A stretch of 64,000 nucleotides of DNA, from positions 375,166 through 439,165 of the forward strand of contig NZ_LN898219.1 in assembly GCF_001457815.1 (NCBI RefSeq), written 5' to 3'. This stretch comes from Vitreoscilla massiliensis (GTDB lineage: Bacteria; Pseudomonadota; Gammaproteobacteria; Burkholderiales; Neisseriaceae). Under the pieces are notes generated by a model that saw only the letters and a program-made list of their open reading frames with translations, was not told where the DNA came from and searched no databases. The position numbers and the translations under genes are program-made. Within the stretch, counting starts at the first letter, position 1; every line of letters begins with the position of its first letter. This document shows, piece after piece, positions 7,519 to 16,666 of this stretch.

Positions 7519-8409
7519 ATGAATTCCAAAAATATACGCGCTTTAAATTATCTGTATTACTTTTTCATCGTAGCCAAACAAGGCAGTATCAGTAAATCTG
7601 CAGAGCAGTTGGCTGTTACCCAAGGTGCGATTAGCAAACAAATTGTTAATTTGGAACAAATTCTTGGTGTTCAATTATTCAAACGTGAAAGTCGTGGTGT
7701 TTCTTTGACCCAAGAGGGGAGGATTCTCTATGAGTCTATTTCTCCTTGTATTGATGTCATATTCTCAGCATTTAACCGTATTCAAAATCAAGAAGACAGT
7801 AATGTCATTAAAATTATTTGTACTGAAGCGGTGGCTCATTATTGGTTAGCGCCCATCACATATCAATTCTCAGAAGATTTTCCAAATATTAATATCCATA
7901 TCACATCAAGCAATGCAATTAGTGCTGAAGTAATTGAGGCATATGATTTCGGTATTTTATATGGTAATGGTCAATGGGATGCATTGAATACATTCTTATT
8001 ATTCCAAGAAAAAATCAGTCCAATTTGTCATATTGACTATCCAGTTGAAGACATTAAAACAATCAATGATTTAATGAAACACAAACTGATTCAATTAGAT
8101 CCTTATCAATGGCGTTGGATTACATGGCAAGAGTGGATGAAAATCAACCATTCTCAGTACCATCCACAAAAGGATACTTTAGTTTACAATCAAGTAACTT
8201 TAGCCTTAGCAGCCTGTACCAATAAACAAGGTATTGCTTTAGGCTGGGAGTTTATGGTTAAAGACTTAGTGAAAAATAACATTCTGAAAAAAATTAGCCA
8301 ATTTGAAACACTTACAGGGATGAATGATTATCTGGTAAATTCCAAATATAAAAAGCTTTCATCTCACGCGCAGATTTTTCGTGATTGGCTAATTGCTTCT
8401 ATAAAATGA
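7519..8409 (+). CDS. LysR-family transcriptional regulator
   Basis: 296 residues. The N-terminal winged helix-turn-helix covers about residues 8-67 (LYYFFIVAKQGSISKSAEQLAVTQGAISKQI, then FKRESRGVSLTQEGRILYE), typical of GcvA-like LysR proteins. The effector-binding domain follows, with the usual ending of GIALGWEFMV and IFRDWLI. It lies downstream of, and in the same direction as, the oxidoreductase and transporter, rather than divergent as is more common. The ATG has no good Shine-Dalgarno site because the terminator T-run lies just upstream. It probably controls the cassette in response to its substrate. Confidence 0.87.
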   Translation: MNSKNIRALNYLYYFFIVAKQGSISKSAEQLAVTQGAISKQIVNLEQILGVQLFKRESRGVSLTQEGRILYESISPCIDVIFSAFNRIQNQEDSNVIKIICTEAVAHYWLAPITYQFSEDFPNINIHITSSNAISAEVIEAYDFGILYGNGQWDALNTFLLFQEKISPICHIDYPVEDIKTINDLMKHKLIQLDPYQWRWITWQEWMKINHSQYHPQKDTLVYNQVTLALAACTNKQGIALGWEFMVKDLVKNNILKKISQFETLTGMNDYLVNSKYKKLSSHAQIFRDWLIASIK

Positions 8410-8475
8410 TTAGTCGAAAATTCAGGACAGGCTCGGGATAGGGTGAATAAAGCCTCTTAATACGCCTTTACTGGC

Positions 8476-11400
8476 TTATTGCTGTTTCAACATATCAAAC
8501 AAAATCCTTACAAATTGATCCATCTTGGCGGGATCTGTCAGTAGCTGCATTTTCTGATTTTGGTGTGCTTCATCGCTTTCAAAAATGGCATCTTCAGCTG
8601 AATTCCAAAAATCACCCAACATCGCTTGTTCTGGTGAGTTATTGGCGATTTGGGTCATCACAATTTGGTTCTCTGACAGCTTGTCTCGAATGGTGATAGC
8701 GTAGTTAACCATGTCGCCTTCAGTCAGATTGTCTGTCACAAATACTTCATTCAATCGTTGAATCACCACCGATAAGAACTCTTGCTTAGCATCACGGGCT
8801 TTGCCGCTGCCCAAGTCATTGCCAGGTTCCAGCTTGTGTTCAGTGCTATTGGCTTTGAGTTTAAGGTCTTTCTTTTTCAATTCTGACAAACGGTAGTGAC
8901 TCATTTCCACATTGCTCAAATCCAACTCATCTTCAGGCGAGATCTGTTCGCGCAGCATGGGGCGCAAGTAGCGGCCATACAGGCTGAGTTTTTCCAAATC
9001 ATGGTTATCATAATCGACGATTTGCGACATAAACTCATAAAAGCGCACAAAGCTGCCCAAGTCTTTTTTAAACAGCTCCAAGCGTTCTTTTTCTTTGGCC
9101 ACTTCTTTCAATGCATTTTCTGCATTGGCAATTAATACCGCATCTCCCGTTTTCTGAGTCCGTACAAACATTTCTTTACTGATCTTATAGGCCGCAACTG
9201 CTTCTTGATAACGCTTGGTCCAACGTTCTACCGCAGGCTTACAAATATTGCTGATGGCGGCAGACGACTTGCCTTTGGTGAAGAAGGCTTCTGCAAACTG
9301 CTCTACTTCATTCCACTGAAAAATCTTGGCGACTTTCAGTTTTTCAAACAAATCAAACACCAAATCAGGATTGGAAACATCGGCCAATTCTGCGGTTTGG
9401 TAATAGGGTTGAAACGCATTGAGGATTTCATCAGGCTCATTGAAAAAATCCAATACAAACGTGCCCGCTGCTGCTTTACCAGGATAGGTACGATTCAAGC
9501 GTGATAAGGTTTGCACGCATTCCACGCCGCCCAATTTTTTGTCCACATACATGGCGCAGAGTTTGGGTTGGTCAAAGCCGGTTTGGAATTTGTTGGCCAC
9601 GATCATCACTTGGAAATCATCACTGTCAAAGGCTTTGCGCATTTCACGCTTGTTTAACAACGGATTCATGTTCAATTCATTGAATTTTTGGTCCAATAAA
9701 CCAGTGCTTTGAGGGTCATCATCGGTGAAGCTGACTTCGCCTGAAAACGCGACCATGGCGGTAATCCGTGGGTATTTCTTCTCGGCAATGTATTGGTCAA
9801 AAGCCAATTTGTAGCGCACTGCTTCTTTGCGAGAACCTGTGACCACCATGGCTTTGGCTTGGCCGCTCAATAAGTGCATCACATGCTCTTTAAAGTGCTC
9901 CACAATCACTTTGACCTTTTGGGCAATATTGTGGTCATGCAGGCGCACCCATTGGTTCAATTTCACTTTGGCGCGTTTGGAATCGACCTCATCGTCTCGT
10001 TCTTCCAGCTTTTGCTTCAGCTTGTACACCACTTTGTAATTGGTGTAATTCTTCAACACATCCAAAATAAAGCCTTCTTCAATCGCTTGGCGCATTGAAT
10101 ACACATGGTAGGCTACGGGCAGATTGGTTTTAGACGGCGGCATATTGGGATTGGGCACACGGCCAAACAACTGCAAGGTTTTGTCTTTCGGCGTTGCGGT
10201 GAAGGCATAGTAACTGAGGTTGCTGCTGCCTTTGCGTGCGGCAATGATGTCGCTTAACTTCTCATCGGTTGATGCCTCGGTTTGCTCATCTTCTGCTGTT
10301 TCGGTCATCAACACCTCGCGCAATTGGCGGGCGGTGGAGCCACTTTGTGAAGAGTGGGCTTCATCAGCAATGATCGCATAGCGGCGTTGCTTCAGGCTGA
10401 TGTTGCTTTCTATCGCGTCCAACACATGCGGAAAGGTTTGTATGGTCACGATAATGATGGCTTGTGAAGCTTCCAAAGCCTTACCCAGTTTTTCAGATTT
10501 CGCACCCGTGCCTTCTTTATGGTTGATGCGAACCACCACACCATCCACCTTATTAAACTGTGAAATCGTGTCTTGTAATTGGTCATCCAACACCGTGCGG
10601 TCGGTCACCACAATCACAGAGTGAAATTGCTTTTCATCTTGATTGCGATACAGCTTGGACAATTGGTGTGCCGTCCATGCAATCGAATTGGATTTGCCTG
10701 AGCCTGCACTGTGTTGTATCAGGTATTTTTGTCCTGTGCCTTCGTCTTTAGCGGCCTGTACCAACTTGGTCACCACATCCCATTGGTGGTAGCGCGGGAA
10801 TATCATCACTTCTTTTTTGTATTTGCGGCCCTCAGCATCTTCGCGTGCTTCAATGTGCAAGTGCACAAAATACCCCAAGATGTTCAATAACACATCTGGA
10901 CGCAAGATTTCATTCCACAGGTATTCTGTCGCATAGCGGTTAATGTCTTCAGGTACATCATTGCCAGCACCACCATCGTGGGTGCCACGGTTGAATGGCA
11001 GAAAATAAGTGTCTTTGCCTGCCAATTGTGTGGCCATGTACACCTCATACTGGCTCACGGCAAAATGCACCAATGCCCCGCGTTTAAACGTCAACAAAGG
11101 CTCAGGCTTATTGGTGGCGGGGTCTTTGGGCAGGCGGGTGTCTTTGTACTGGGTTTTGGCCTGTTCCACCGCTTGCTTGAATTCTGATTTCAGCTCCAAG
11201 GTGGCCACTGGCAAACCGTTCACAAACAACACCAAATCAATACGCCATTTCTTCGCTTGCTTGCCTGTGGCCAACAGCTCCGCTTGGGTCGCATACGGGC
11301 TGTACACCAATTCAGGCACGATGCGGCAAATATTGGCTTGGTAGCGGGCAAGCAAGTCGGGATTGAGGGAGTTTTCAGGTTTGAATTGGCACATCTCAAA

Positions 11401-11727
11401 CTGGGTATTGCGGCATCTGAAACCATCGCGCAACACGCCCAGAGTACCGCATTTGCGCAATTCTTCATCTGTGGCAGTGGTATCGGCTTTTTTCAATTGC
11501 GCCACCAAAGCATCCAAGAAATGGCGTTCGGTGTTTTCAGGGAAGAGCTTGGCAAACTTGTCCCACTCTTTGGCTTGGGTTTGCTGCACAAAGGCCAAAG
11601 CATCGGCTTCATACAAGGCGGTTTCGCGATTGTAGAGCTTAGGTGAACCTTCCTGCCAACCATTTGCCGTCATCTGCGCAATAATGTCTTGTTGAAAAAC
11701 GCTTTCTTTGCTGCTATCGCCTGCCAT
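8476..11727 (-). CDS. hsdR: Type I restriction enzyme, R subunit (HsdR)
   Basis: About 1083 residues, the normal HsdR length. Domains in order: N-terminal PD-(D/E)XK nuclease, with IDLVLFVNGLPVATLELKS at about residues 165-186 supplying Asp, Glu and Lys; then an SF2 translocase with Walker A HSAGSGKS (about 339-346), DEAH box IIADEAHSS (about 450), FTATP motif III and the QTLSRLNRTYPGK motif VI; then the long helical C-terminus that binds HsdM. It cuts unmodified DNA after ATP-driven translocation. The start at 11727 is chosen because AAGGGA is 6 nt upstream; in-frame starts at 11733 and 11754 are weaker. It follows hsdS after a 229-bp gap that contains a DUS stem-loop. The gene looks intact. 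Confidence 0.95.
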   Translation of the reverse strand: MAGDSSKESVFQQDIIAQMTANGWQEGSPKLYNRETALYEADALAFVQQTQAKEWDKFAKLFPENTERHFLDALVAQLKKADTTATDEELRKCGTLGVLRDGFRCRNTQFEMCQFKPENSLNPDLLARYQANICRIVPELVYSPYATQAELLATGKQAKKWRIDLVLFVNGLPVATLELKSEFKQAVEQAKTQYKDTRLPKDPATNKPEPLLTFKRGALVHFAVSQYEVYMATQLAGKDTYFLPFNRGTHDGGAGNDVPEDINRYATEYLWNEILRPDVLLNILGYFVHLHIEAREDAEGRKYKKEVMIFPRYHQWDVVTKLVQAAKDEGTGQKYLIQHSAGSGKSNSIAWTAHQLSKLYRNQDEKQFHSVIVVTDRTVLDDQLQDTISQFNKVDGVVVRINHKEGTGAKSEKLGKALEASQAIIIVTIQTFPHVLDAIESNISLKQRRYAIIADEAHSSQSGSTARQLREVLMTETAEDEQTEASTDEKLSDIIAARKGSSNLSYYAFTATPKDKTLQLFGRVPNPNMPPSKTNLPVAYHVYSMRQAIEEGFILDVLKNYTNYKVVYKLKQKLEERDDEVDSKRAKVKLNQWVRLHDHNIAQKVKVIVEHFKEHVMHLLSGQAKAMVVTGSRKEAVRYKLAFDQYIAEKKYPRITAMVAFSGEVSFTDDDPQSTGLLDQKFNELNMNPLLNKREMRKAFDSDDFQVMIVANKFQTGFDQPKLCAMYVDKKLGGVECVQTLSRLNRTYPGKAAAGTFVLDFFNEPDEILNAFQPYYQTAELADVSNPDLVFDLFEKLKVAKIFQWNEVEQFAEAFFTKGKSSAAISNICKPAVERWTKRYQEAVAAYKISKEMFVRTQKTGDAVLIANAENALKEVAKEKERLELFKKDLGSFVRFYEFMSQIVDYDNHDLEKLSLYGRYLRPMLREQISPEDELDLSNVEMSHYRLSELKKKDLKLKANSTEHKLEPGNDLGSGKARDAKQEFLSVVIQRLNEVFVTDNLTEGDMVNYAITIRDKLSENQIVMTQIANNSPEQAMLGDFWNSAEDAIFESDEAHQNQKMQLLTDPAKMDQFVRILFDMLKQQ

Positions 11728-11754
11728 GCTCATTCCCTTATGAGACAGATACAC

Positions 11755-11956
11755 CGATGTTGACTGGTCGCTTGGCTAAGCCCACACTCTTGTCCACTCG
11801 GTATTATTAATAGATTGTTTGAAGCTTGTATCATAACAAGTTAATCATGCATTTGGGGTAAAAACACTGTTTGTTTGTGTTTACAGGCCGCTTAAGCAAG
11901 CGGCCTGTAAATGTGTGGTGGTCATGAACTCACTGTCTGTTAAGATAACATACCGT
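11755..11956. other. Gap between hsdS and hsdR
   Basis: No coding sequence. It holds the only DUS inverted pair of the first 21 kb. hsdR is therefore probably transcribed partly from its own promoter, and I see no distinctive regulatory sequence beyond the stem-loop. Confidence 0.4.
11879..11912. repeat. DUS inverted pair (stem-loop) between hsdS and hsdR
   Basis: TTTACAGGCCGCTT, four spacer bases, then AAGCGGCCTGTAAA. It is a perfect facing pair of the window-wide 12-mer and can fold into a strong stem. No long T-run follows on either strand. It shows that the restriction locus has been in a DUS-using genome for some time. Confidence 0.85.
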
Positions 11957-13321
11957 TTAAAACACCATCGCATCATGCGGAGAATGCCAGTTTCTGACAT
12001 CGATTTTGCCTGTGACTGCAGCGGAGATTAAGGCTGTGCGGCGTTCTTGCATGAGGTGGATAGCTGATTGGGCTTTTGTAACCAACTCTTCAAATCTTTG
12101 ATTAGATTGCTGAACACTTTCTAAAATCTTTAATGCTTCCTGGTAAGGTGGCAACAAGTAATAAAGCTCTTTAATTGTCTCTTGCCCAATATTCTGCATT
12201 GAGTGGCTTGCCCCTGTCGCACCTAGCTCAATTTGCTCCCTTACCACTCCAATAGATAAATATAAAGCAACCATTTCCGGTAAGACATCTTTACATAATT
12301 TGAGTCGGTACAATTTATCACAGAGCATTAGATTTGGATAATCACCCTGAACAACAGCTGCACTTCCTACTAATTCCTTTGTATTTGCACGGGAAACTAG
12401 TAAATCCTTTTTTTGGATTACATATTGCAAACGTGGCTCTAATTCAGGTGGTAAAGCTTTATTTTCATAGTTTCTAAAAGAGCCACCATTAACACATCCT
12501 ACTTTTAGAACACCATATTCACTTGAATCAGCTGGACGAGAGTCGCATTGAGGACTCCACCCCTGTTCAAAAGTCGTGGTGATGTATTTGATTTTTATAC
12601 ATTCCCAGTGCTCAGGCACTTGTCCCAACCATTCCACACCTGAATCTTTCATAGTTGCATTGGGATTCAAACCTTTGGTGACCGCATGGCTGATGACGGC
12701 TTGACGCTTTTCTTGCAGCAAGGCTATCAACTGTTCTTGTTTGGCAATCAAACGGTCAATTTTTGCGGTTTCATAGTCAAGAAACTTGGTAATTTGAAGC
12801 TGGCTTTCAACTGTTGAAGCTGAAATTTTTAATGAAGCAACTTTTTCCTGATTAATATTAGGCTGACCACCACCTGAAGATAATTGAATGATTTCATTCT
12901 TAAAAGCCTGCAACCAATAAAAAACATATTTGTTATTCAATATCTTAGATTTTGTCATTACACAACATGCTTGGTTTGTTGTAGCTTCAATACCCAAAAT
13001 TCCCAATCGTCCAATTGTTGCACCATACATTGCAATAGCTACTGAGCCAATAGGATATTTTTTTAATGTTGGAAACTGTTCTATCGTCTTTTGAGATACC
13101 TTTTTATTGGTATCAAAAATCACATTTTCTCTAAGCTCTCCTGTTGTTATCCAAGGAATGTCACCTTCAAAATTTTCCTCATTAGAAGTTGATGGCGTAG
13201 TACCAGAGCCAATTTCTACATAGGAATGACTTAATTTCCACATTTCCCAGCCACTAGGAATCTCTCCCAACCAGTCAACCCCTGAATCCTTATACTCCGC
13301 ATATCGCTGATACTTGCCCAT
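11957..13321 (-). CDS. hsdS: Type I restriction enzyme, specificity subunit (HsdS)
   Basis: 454 residues with two target-recognition domains. The first half begins KDSGVDWLGEIPSGWE and runs into TRD1. A central conserved spacer follows (LDYETAKIDRLIAKQEQLI, then EKRQAVISHAVTKGL), and the second half repeats the pattern (MKDSGVEWLGQVPEHWE) into TRD2, closing with LMQERRTALISAAVTGKIDV. HsdS sets the bipartite target of both methylation and cutting. Its ATG overlaps the hsdM stop by one base (TAATG), so the two are translationally coupled. The TRD parts are lower in GC than the conserved parts, as expected for exchanged domains. Confidence 0.95.
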   Translation of the reverse strand: MGKYQRYAEYKDSGVDWLGEIPSGWEMWKLSHSYVEIGSGTTPSTSNEENFEGDIPWITTGELRENVIFDTNKKVSQKTIEQFPTLKKYPIGSVAIAMYGATIGRLGILGIEATTNQACCVMTKSKILNNKYVFYWLQAFKNEIIQLSSGGGQPNINQEKVASLKISASTVESQLQITKFLDYETAKIDRLIAKQEQLIALLQEKRQAVISHAVTKGLNPNATMKDSGVEWLGQVPEHWECIKIKYITTTFEQGWSPQCDSRPADSSEYGVLKVGCVNGGSFRNYENKALPPELEPRLQYVIQKKDLLVSRANTKELVGSAAVVQGDYPNLMLCDKLYRLKLCKDVLPEMVALYLSIGVVREQIELGATGASHSMQNIGQETIKELYYLLPPYQEALKILESVQQSNQRFEELVTKAQSAIHLMQERRTALISAAVTGKIDVRNWHSPHDAMVF

Positions 13322-14865
13322 TACGAATGCACCTCTTGCAACAGCGCCATAATCTCACGGCTGACCGCATCCAAATCTGCATCAATTTCTGCTAAATCAC
13401 GTGGTGGCTCATACACATAGAAATGGCGGTTAAACGGAATCTCATAACCGACGATGCCAATTTCACCATCTTGGGCATCGCGCTTGTCGGCATTGATCCA
13501 TGCATCGGGCACGTGGGGTTGAACTTCAGCTTTGAAATAACTCTCGATTAATTCAGTGGTGCTGATGGCTGGGTTTAAGGCAATGTTTTCGGCATCACGC
13601 AAATCACCGTCTTGGGCAAACTCGACCACCTTGCCTTGGTAGGCAAATTGCCCATACAAAGGATTGGCACTGCCTTTAACGGTTTTGCTGATGACAGGCT
13701 CAGCTTCTGGGTTTTTCCATGTGATGGCATCAAGCAGTTGCTTTTTCTCTTTAGCATCCAGTTTGATGTTCAGGCGTTTCATGGTGGCATTGAGTTCGGT
13801 TTCAAAGGCATTGAAGTCATCGTGTTGTTCGCAGCCCAATGCAGCCTGTAACTGCTTGGTCACTTGCGCCAATTGCTGCTGCTTGAGCCAAATGCCTGCA
13901 TCCAATAAGACTTTAATGTCTTTTTCTTTCAACTCCGCACCTTCGGCTTTCAACAGTGCCCGAATTTCGGCGGTGTTGTCTTTTAAACTGTTTGCCAAGT
14001 TTGCATCCACTACCAAGCCCAACTGGGTTTGTATGGTTTGCATGGCTGCGGCAAATGGCTTGGGTGCAAAGTGTAAAGCGGCAATGGCTGCATCGCTGAT
14101 TTGTGCCGACAAGCGCAAAGGCCGCTCGATGGTGACACGGCGGTAACCAAATTGATGGGCAGCAAAAATCTTGCTGCTAAAGGCTTTGTCTTCCACCATG
14201 TCTTCGGTGGCTGTAAAGTCACCAAAGTTTTTCACAATGGTGGCAATGTCGGCCTCACTCAATTCATTGCGCTTAGAGCCCAGCGATTTGCGCATTTTGC
14301 TGCTGAGATTGGCCGCATTGATTAAATGCACTTTGCCTTTGCGTTCATCACGTTTGGTATTGGACAAAACCCACACATAGGTGGCAATGCCTGTGTTGTA
14401 GAACATGTCGGTTGGCAAAGCGATGATGGCCTCCAATAAATCGGATTCCAAGATGTAACGGCGAATTTCACTTTCGCCACTGCCTGCGCTGCCTGTGAAC
14501 AACGGCGAGCCATTGAGAATGATGCCGATGCGACTGCCATTACCGTGTGCTTTGGGGTCCCGCATTTTGCTGATGAGGTGCATCAAGAACAGCAATGAGC
14601 CATCGGATACACGCGGCAAGCCTGGGCCAAAACGGCCTGCAAAGCCTTTTTGCTCATACTCATCTTTAATCTCACCTTCAATTTTTTTCCAATCCACCCC
14701 GAATGGTGGGTTGGACAGCATGTAGTCAAAGCTATCTGATGCCAATTGGTCATTGGACAAGGTATTGCCCAGTTTGATAAGGCTAACATCTTGGCCTTTG
14801 ATGAGCATGTCGCCTTTACAAATGGCGTATGACTCTGGGTTCAACTCTTGGCCGAACACGCGCAT
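13321..14865 (-). CDS. hsdM: HsdM methyltransferase, C-terminal fragment (frameshifted)
   Basis: 514 residues that continue the N6-adenine methyltransferase begun in the next entry. It opens with MRVFGQELNPESYAICKGDM and contains the catalytic motif IV NPPFG and the segment GIATYVWVLSN. The long C-terminal helical domain contacts HsdS. On its own it lacks the SAM-binding motif I, which is in the upstream frame. The start codon overlaps the stop of the N-terminal frame as TGATG, so some reinitiation is conceivable. Adding a single base within CCAATGCG (about 14871-14876) restores one continuous HsdM reading NPNALMRVFGQE, so a one-base deletion or sequencing error is the simplest explanation. 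Confidence 0.88.
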   Translation of the reverse strand: MRVFGQELNPESYAICKGDMLIKGQDVSLIKLGNTLSNDQLASDSFDYMLSNPPFGVDWKKIEGEIKDEYEQKGFAGRFGPGLPRVSDGSLLFLMHLISKMRDPKAHGNGSRIGIILNGSPLFTGSAGSGESEIRRYILESDLLEAIIALPTDMFYNTGIATYVWVLSNTKRDERKGKVHLINAANLSSKMRKSLGSKRNELSEADIATIVKNFGDFTATEDMVEDKAFSSKIFAAHQFGYRRVTIERPLRLSAQISDAAIAALHFAPKPFAAAMQTIQTQLGLVVDANLANSLKDNTAEIRALLKAEGAELKEKDIKVLLDAGIWLKQQQLAQVTKQLQAALGCEQHDDFNAFETELNATMKRLNIKLDAKEKKQLLDAITWKNPEAEPVISKTVKGSANPLYGQFAYQGKVVEFAQDGDLRDAENIALNPAISTTELIESYFKAEVQPHVPDAWINADKRDAQDGEIGIVGYEIPFNRHFYVYEPPRDLAEIDADLDAVSREIMALLQEVHS

Positions 14866-15575
14866 CAGCGCATTGGATTCATTTCGTGCATGTATTCCAT
14901 GCCTGAAGACAAGAAGCCGCCTGTACCTGCGGTTGGGTCGTAAATGGTGCGGATGATGCCGTCTTTGCTCAAGGCTGCATCGTCTTCGGTAAATACCAAA
15001 GCAGTAGTGAGGCGCACAATGTCACGTGGGGTAAAGTGTTCCCCTGCGGTATCGTTTGAGCTTTCAGCAAACTTACGGATTAGCTCTTCAAACACCAAAC
15101 CCATCTCATGATTGGAAATGGCATCAGGGCTTAAATTGGTGGTGGCAAACTTCTGCACCACTTTGTACAGCAAGTTGGCATCATTGAGCTGCACCACGAA
15201 TTCATCAAATTTGAAGTATTCAAAAATCTCACGTGCATCTTTGGAAAAGCTTTGCACATAAGTATTGAGGTTGGCACGAATGTCGTCTTGCCCCAGTTTG
15301 CTGAGGTCTAACGGTGAGGTATTGAAAAATGCCAGTTTGTTGGTGGCACGCAGTAAGAATTTCTCCTGTGTCTCTTCTGGCAGATTTTGGCTTTGTATGC
15401 GCTGGTACTCAGCCACCACCTTGGCTTTGCTGTCTTCAAGGACACACTCCAAACGGCGCAATAACGTGAATGGCAAGATAATGCGACCGTATTGCGACTG
15501 CCTAAAATCACCGCGCAATAAGTCAGCCACTGACCAAATGAATGCTGCTGTTTGTGAAAAGTTACCACCAGACAT
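14865..15575 (-). CDS. hsdM: HsdM methyltransferase, N-terminal fragment (frameshifted)
   Basis: 236 residues. The N-terminal HsdM domain starts SQTAAFIWSVADLLRGDFRQ, and the methyltransferase domain begins with GEHFTPRDIVRLT and carries SAM-binding motif I as YDPTAGTGGFL. It then ends prematurely after EYMHEMNPMR, exactly where intact relatives continue NPNA-x-x-x-VFGQE. The ATG at 15575 has a weak site upstream and begins the hsdM-hsdS unit. If the frameshift is real the host may be unable to methylate, which would require HsdR to be inactive too or the two fragments to reassociate. Confidence 0.88.
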   Translation of the reverse strand: MSGGNFSQTAAFIWSVADLLRGDFRQSQYGRIILPFTLLRRLECVLEDSKAKVVAEYQRIQSQNLPEETQEKFLLRATNKLAFFNTSPLDLSKLGQDDIRANLNTYVQSFSKDAREIFEYFKFDEFVVQLNDANLLYKVVQKFATTNLSPDAISNHEMGLVFEELIRKFAESSNDTAGEHFTPRDIVRLTTALVFTEDDAALSKDGIIRTIYDPTAGTGGFLSSGMEYMHEMNPMR

Positions 15576-15815
15576 GTTTATTTCCGTTTTTGATTAGTTG
15601 ATTTTTAAAATGGCGCTATTGTGGAAGCAATTGCTAGGTTTGTCACCTTCTCAGATGAAGCCTGCTCAAACTTTGTATCAATACCTAATTTCAACATATC
15701 CCTGTAAAGGATCATGGGGAATTTATGTTATCTGTGTGTTTTACAAAGATAATGACCGCTTACGCGGCCATCTATAACGAGGGTGGCTATGTACAGTCTC
15801 CTGAAATAAAAACTA
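15576..15815. other. Leader of the restriction locus and junction with the IS5 element
   Basis: About 240 bp without a gene. It should hold the leftward hsdM promoter. No DUS copy, tRNA or clear repeat is seen; it ends at the TA target of the IS5-family element. Confidence 0.4.
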
Positions 15816-15825
15816 GGGCGTGTTC

Positions 15826-16365
15826 TCATTTGGCCTTACACCAAATAAAGATACAAGCCAGTCGTAGCATGGCCTTGTAATTGCGGGCTAATTTGTCAAA
15901 ACGCGTTGCAATACCTCTGAAATGCTTCAAGCGGGCAAATGCATTTTCAACCACATAGCGTAAGCCGTATAAATAACGGCTAAATTCCGGATTACTTTTG
16001 GTGCTGTTGGATTTTCTAGGGATGACGGGAATCATTCCATGTTTTCTTGAAGAGTCTCTTATCTTTTCAGAGTCATAGCCCTTATCAGCGACCAAATAAT
16101 GGCCGGTTTGAACCAAGGCGATCAGCTGCGGTGCAACTTGACTGTCGTGGGTTTCGCCCCCAGTGATTTCAAAATCAAGCGGATGTCCGTTCGCGTCGAC
16201 GGCCAAGTGTATTTTTGTAGTTGCGCCACCTCGTGAACGGCCAATTGCTCGAGCCTCACCACGCCTAGCTCCACTCGCATGCTGATGAGCGCGGACGTAG
16301 CTTCCGTCGATGAATACCCGTTCTGTATCCAATACGCCTCGTAGTTTAAAAAAAACTTGTCCCAT
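15826..16365 (-). CDS. IS5-family transposase, catalytic frame (OrfB)
   Basis: The DDE_Tnp_1 catalytic half. VFIDGSYVRAHQHA supplies the first Asp, LVADKGYDS the second, and the region RYVVENAFARLKHFRGIATRFDK the Glu (Y-x2-R...E/ENAFARLK signature of IS5). GRSRGGATTKIHLAVDANGHPL is also diagnostic. The first ATG lies right at the slip site, so the natural product is the OrfAB fusion of about 265 residues. The frame looks undamaged, so the element may be mobile. Confidence 0.9.
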   Translation of the reverse strand: MGQVFFKLRGVLDTERVFIDGSYVRAHQHASGARRGEARAIGRSRGGATTKIHLAVDANGHPLDFEITGGETHDSQVAPQLIALVQTGHYLVADKGYDSEKIRDSSRKHGMIPVIPRKSNSTKSNPEFSRYLYGLRYVVENAFARLKHFRGIATRFDKLARNYKAMLRLACIFIWCKAK

Positions 16366-16577
16366 AAACCCTTGATGGCCCAGCGATTAAAGCGATTGTA
16401 AGCCGTTTGCCAAGGACACAAATCTTCAGGAATATCTCGCCATGTCGCTCCAGTGCGAAGTTTCCACAAAATGGCCTCCATGATATTTTTGCTATTTTTG
16501 GAACGGTAGCAGCCATAAAACTTCATGGTATCTTGAATTTGCAGCCAAATATCATCGGTTAAAACTCGGCGGGCCAT
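16122..16577 (-). CDS. IS5-family transposase, first frame (OrfA)
   Basis: The frame carries the N-terminal DUF4096-type domain: LTDDIWLQIQ, then MEAILWKLRTGATWRDIPEDL and WQTAYNRFNRW. This is the DNA-binding half of IS5/IS427 transposases. Translation normally shifts -1 at the T8 run (16355 down to 16348), where KFFLNYE becomes KFFFKLRG and joins the catalytic frame. The rest of this frame after the slip site (about residue 76 onward) is not a real protein domain. Confidence 0.9.
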   Translation of the reverse strand: MARRVLTDDIWLQIQDTMKFYGCYRSKNSKNIMEAILWKLRTGATWRDIPEDLCPWQTAYNRFNRWAIKGLWDKFFLNYEAYWIQNGYSSTEATSALISMRVELGVVRLEQLAVHEVAQLQKYTWPSTRTDIRLILKSLGAKPTTVKLHRS

Positions 16578-16666
16578 GTTAAAACTTTTATCAAATAAAC
16601 ATATATTTCATTCTATAACATAAGTTTTAGGAGTGGCTTATTTCAGATTTGAAATGAGAACACGCC

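Noticed and set aside
13321..15575. hsdM as two naturally separate genes
   Set aside because: A one-base change restores the exact HsdM sequence through the junction, so a frameshift is simpler than a designed split, although TGATG coupling is noted.
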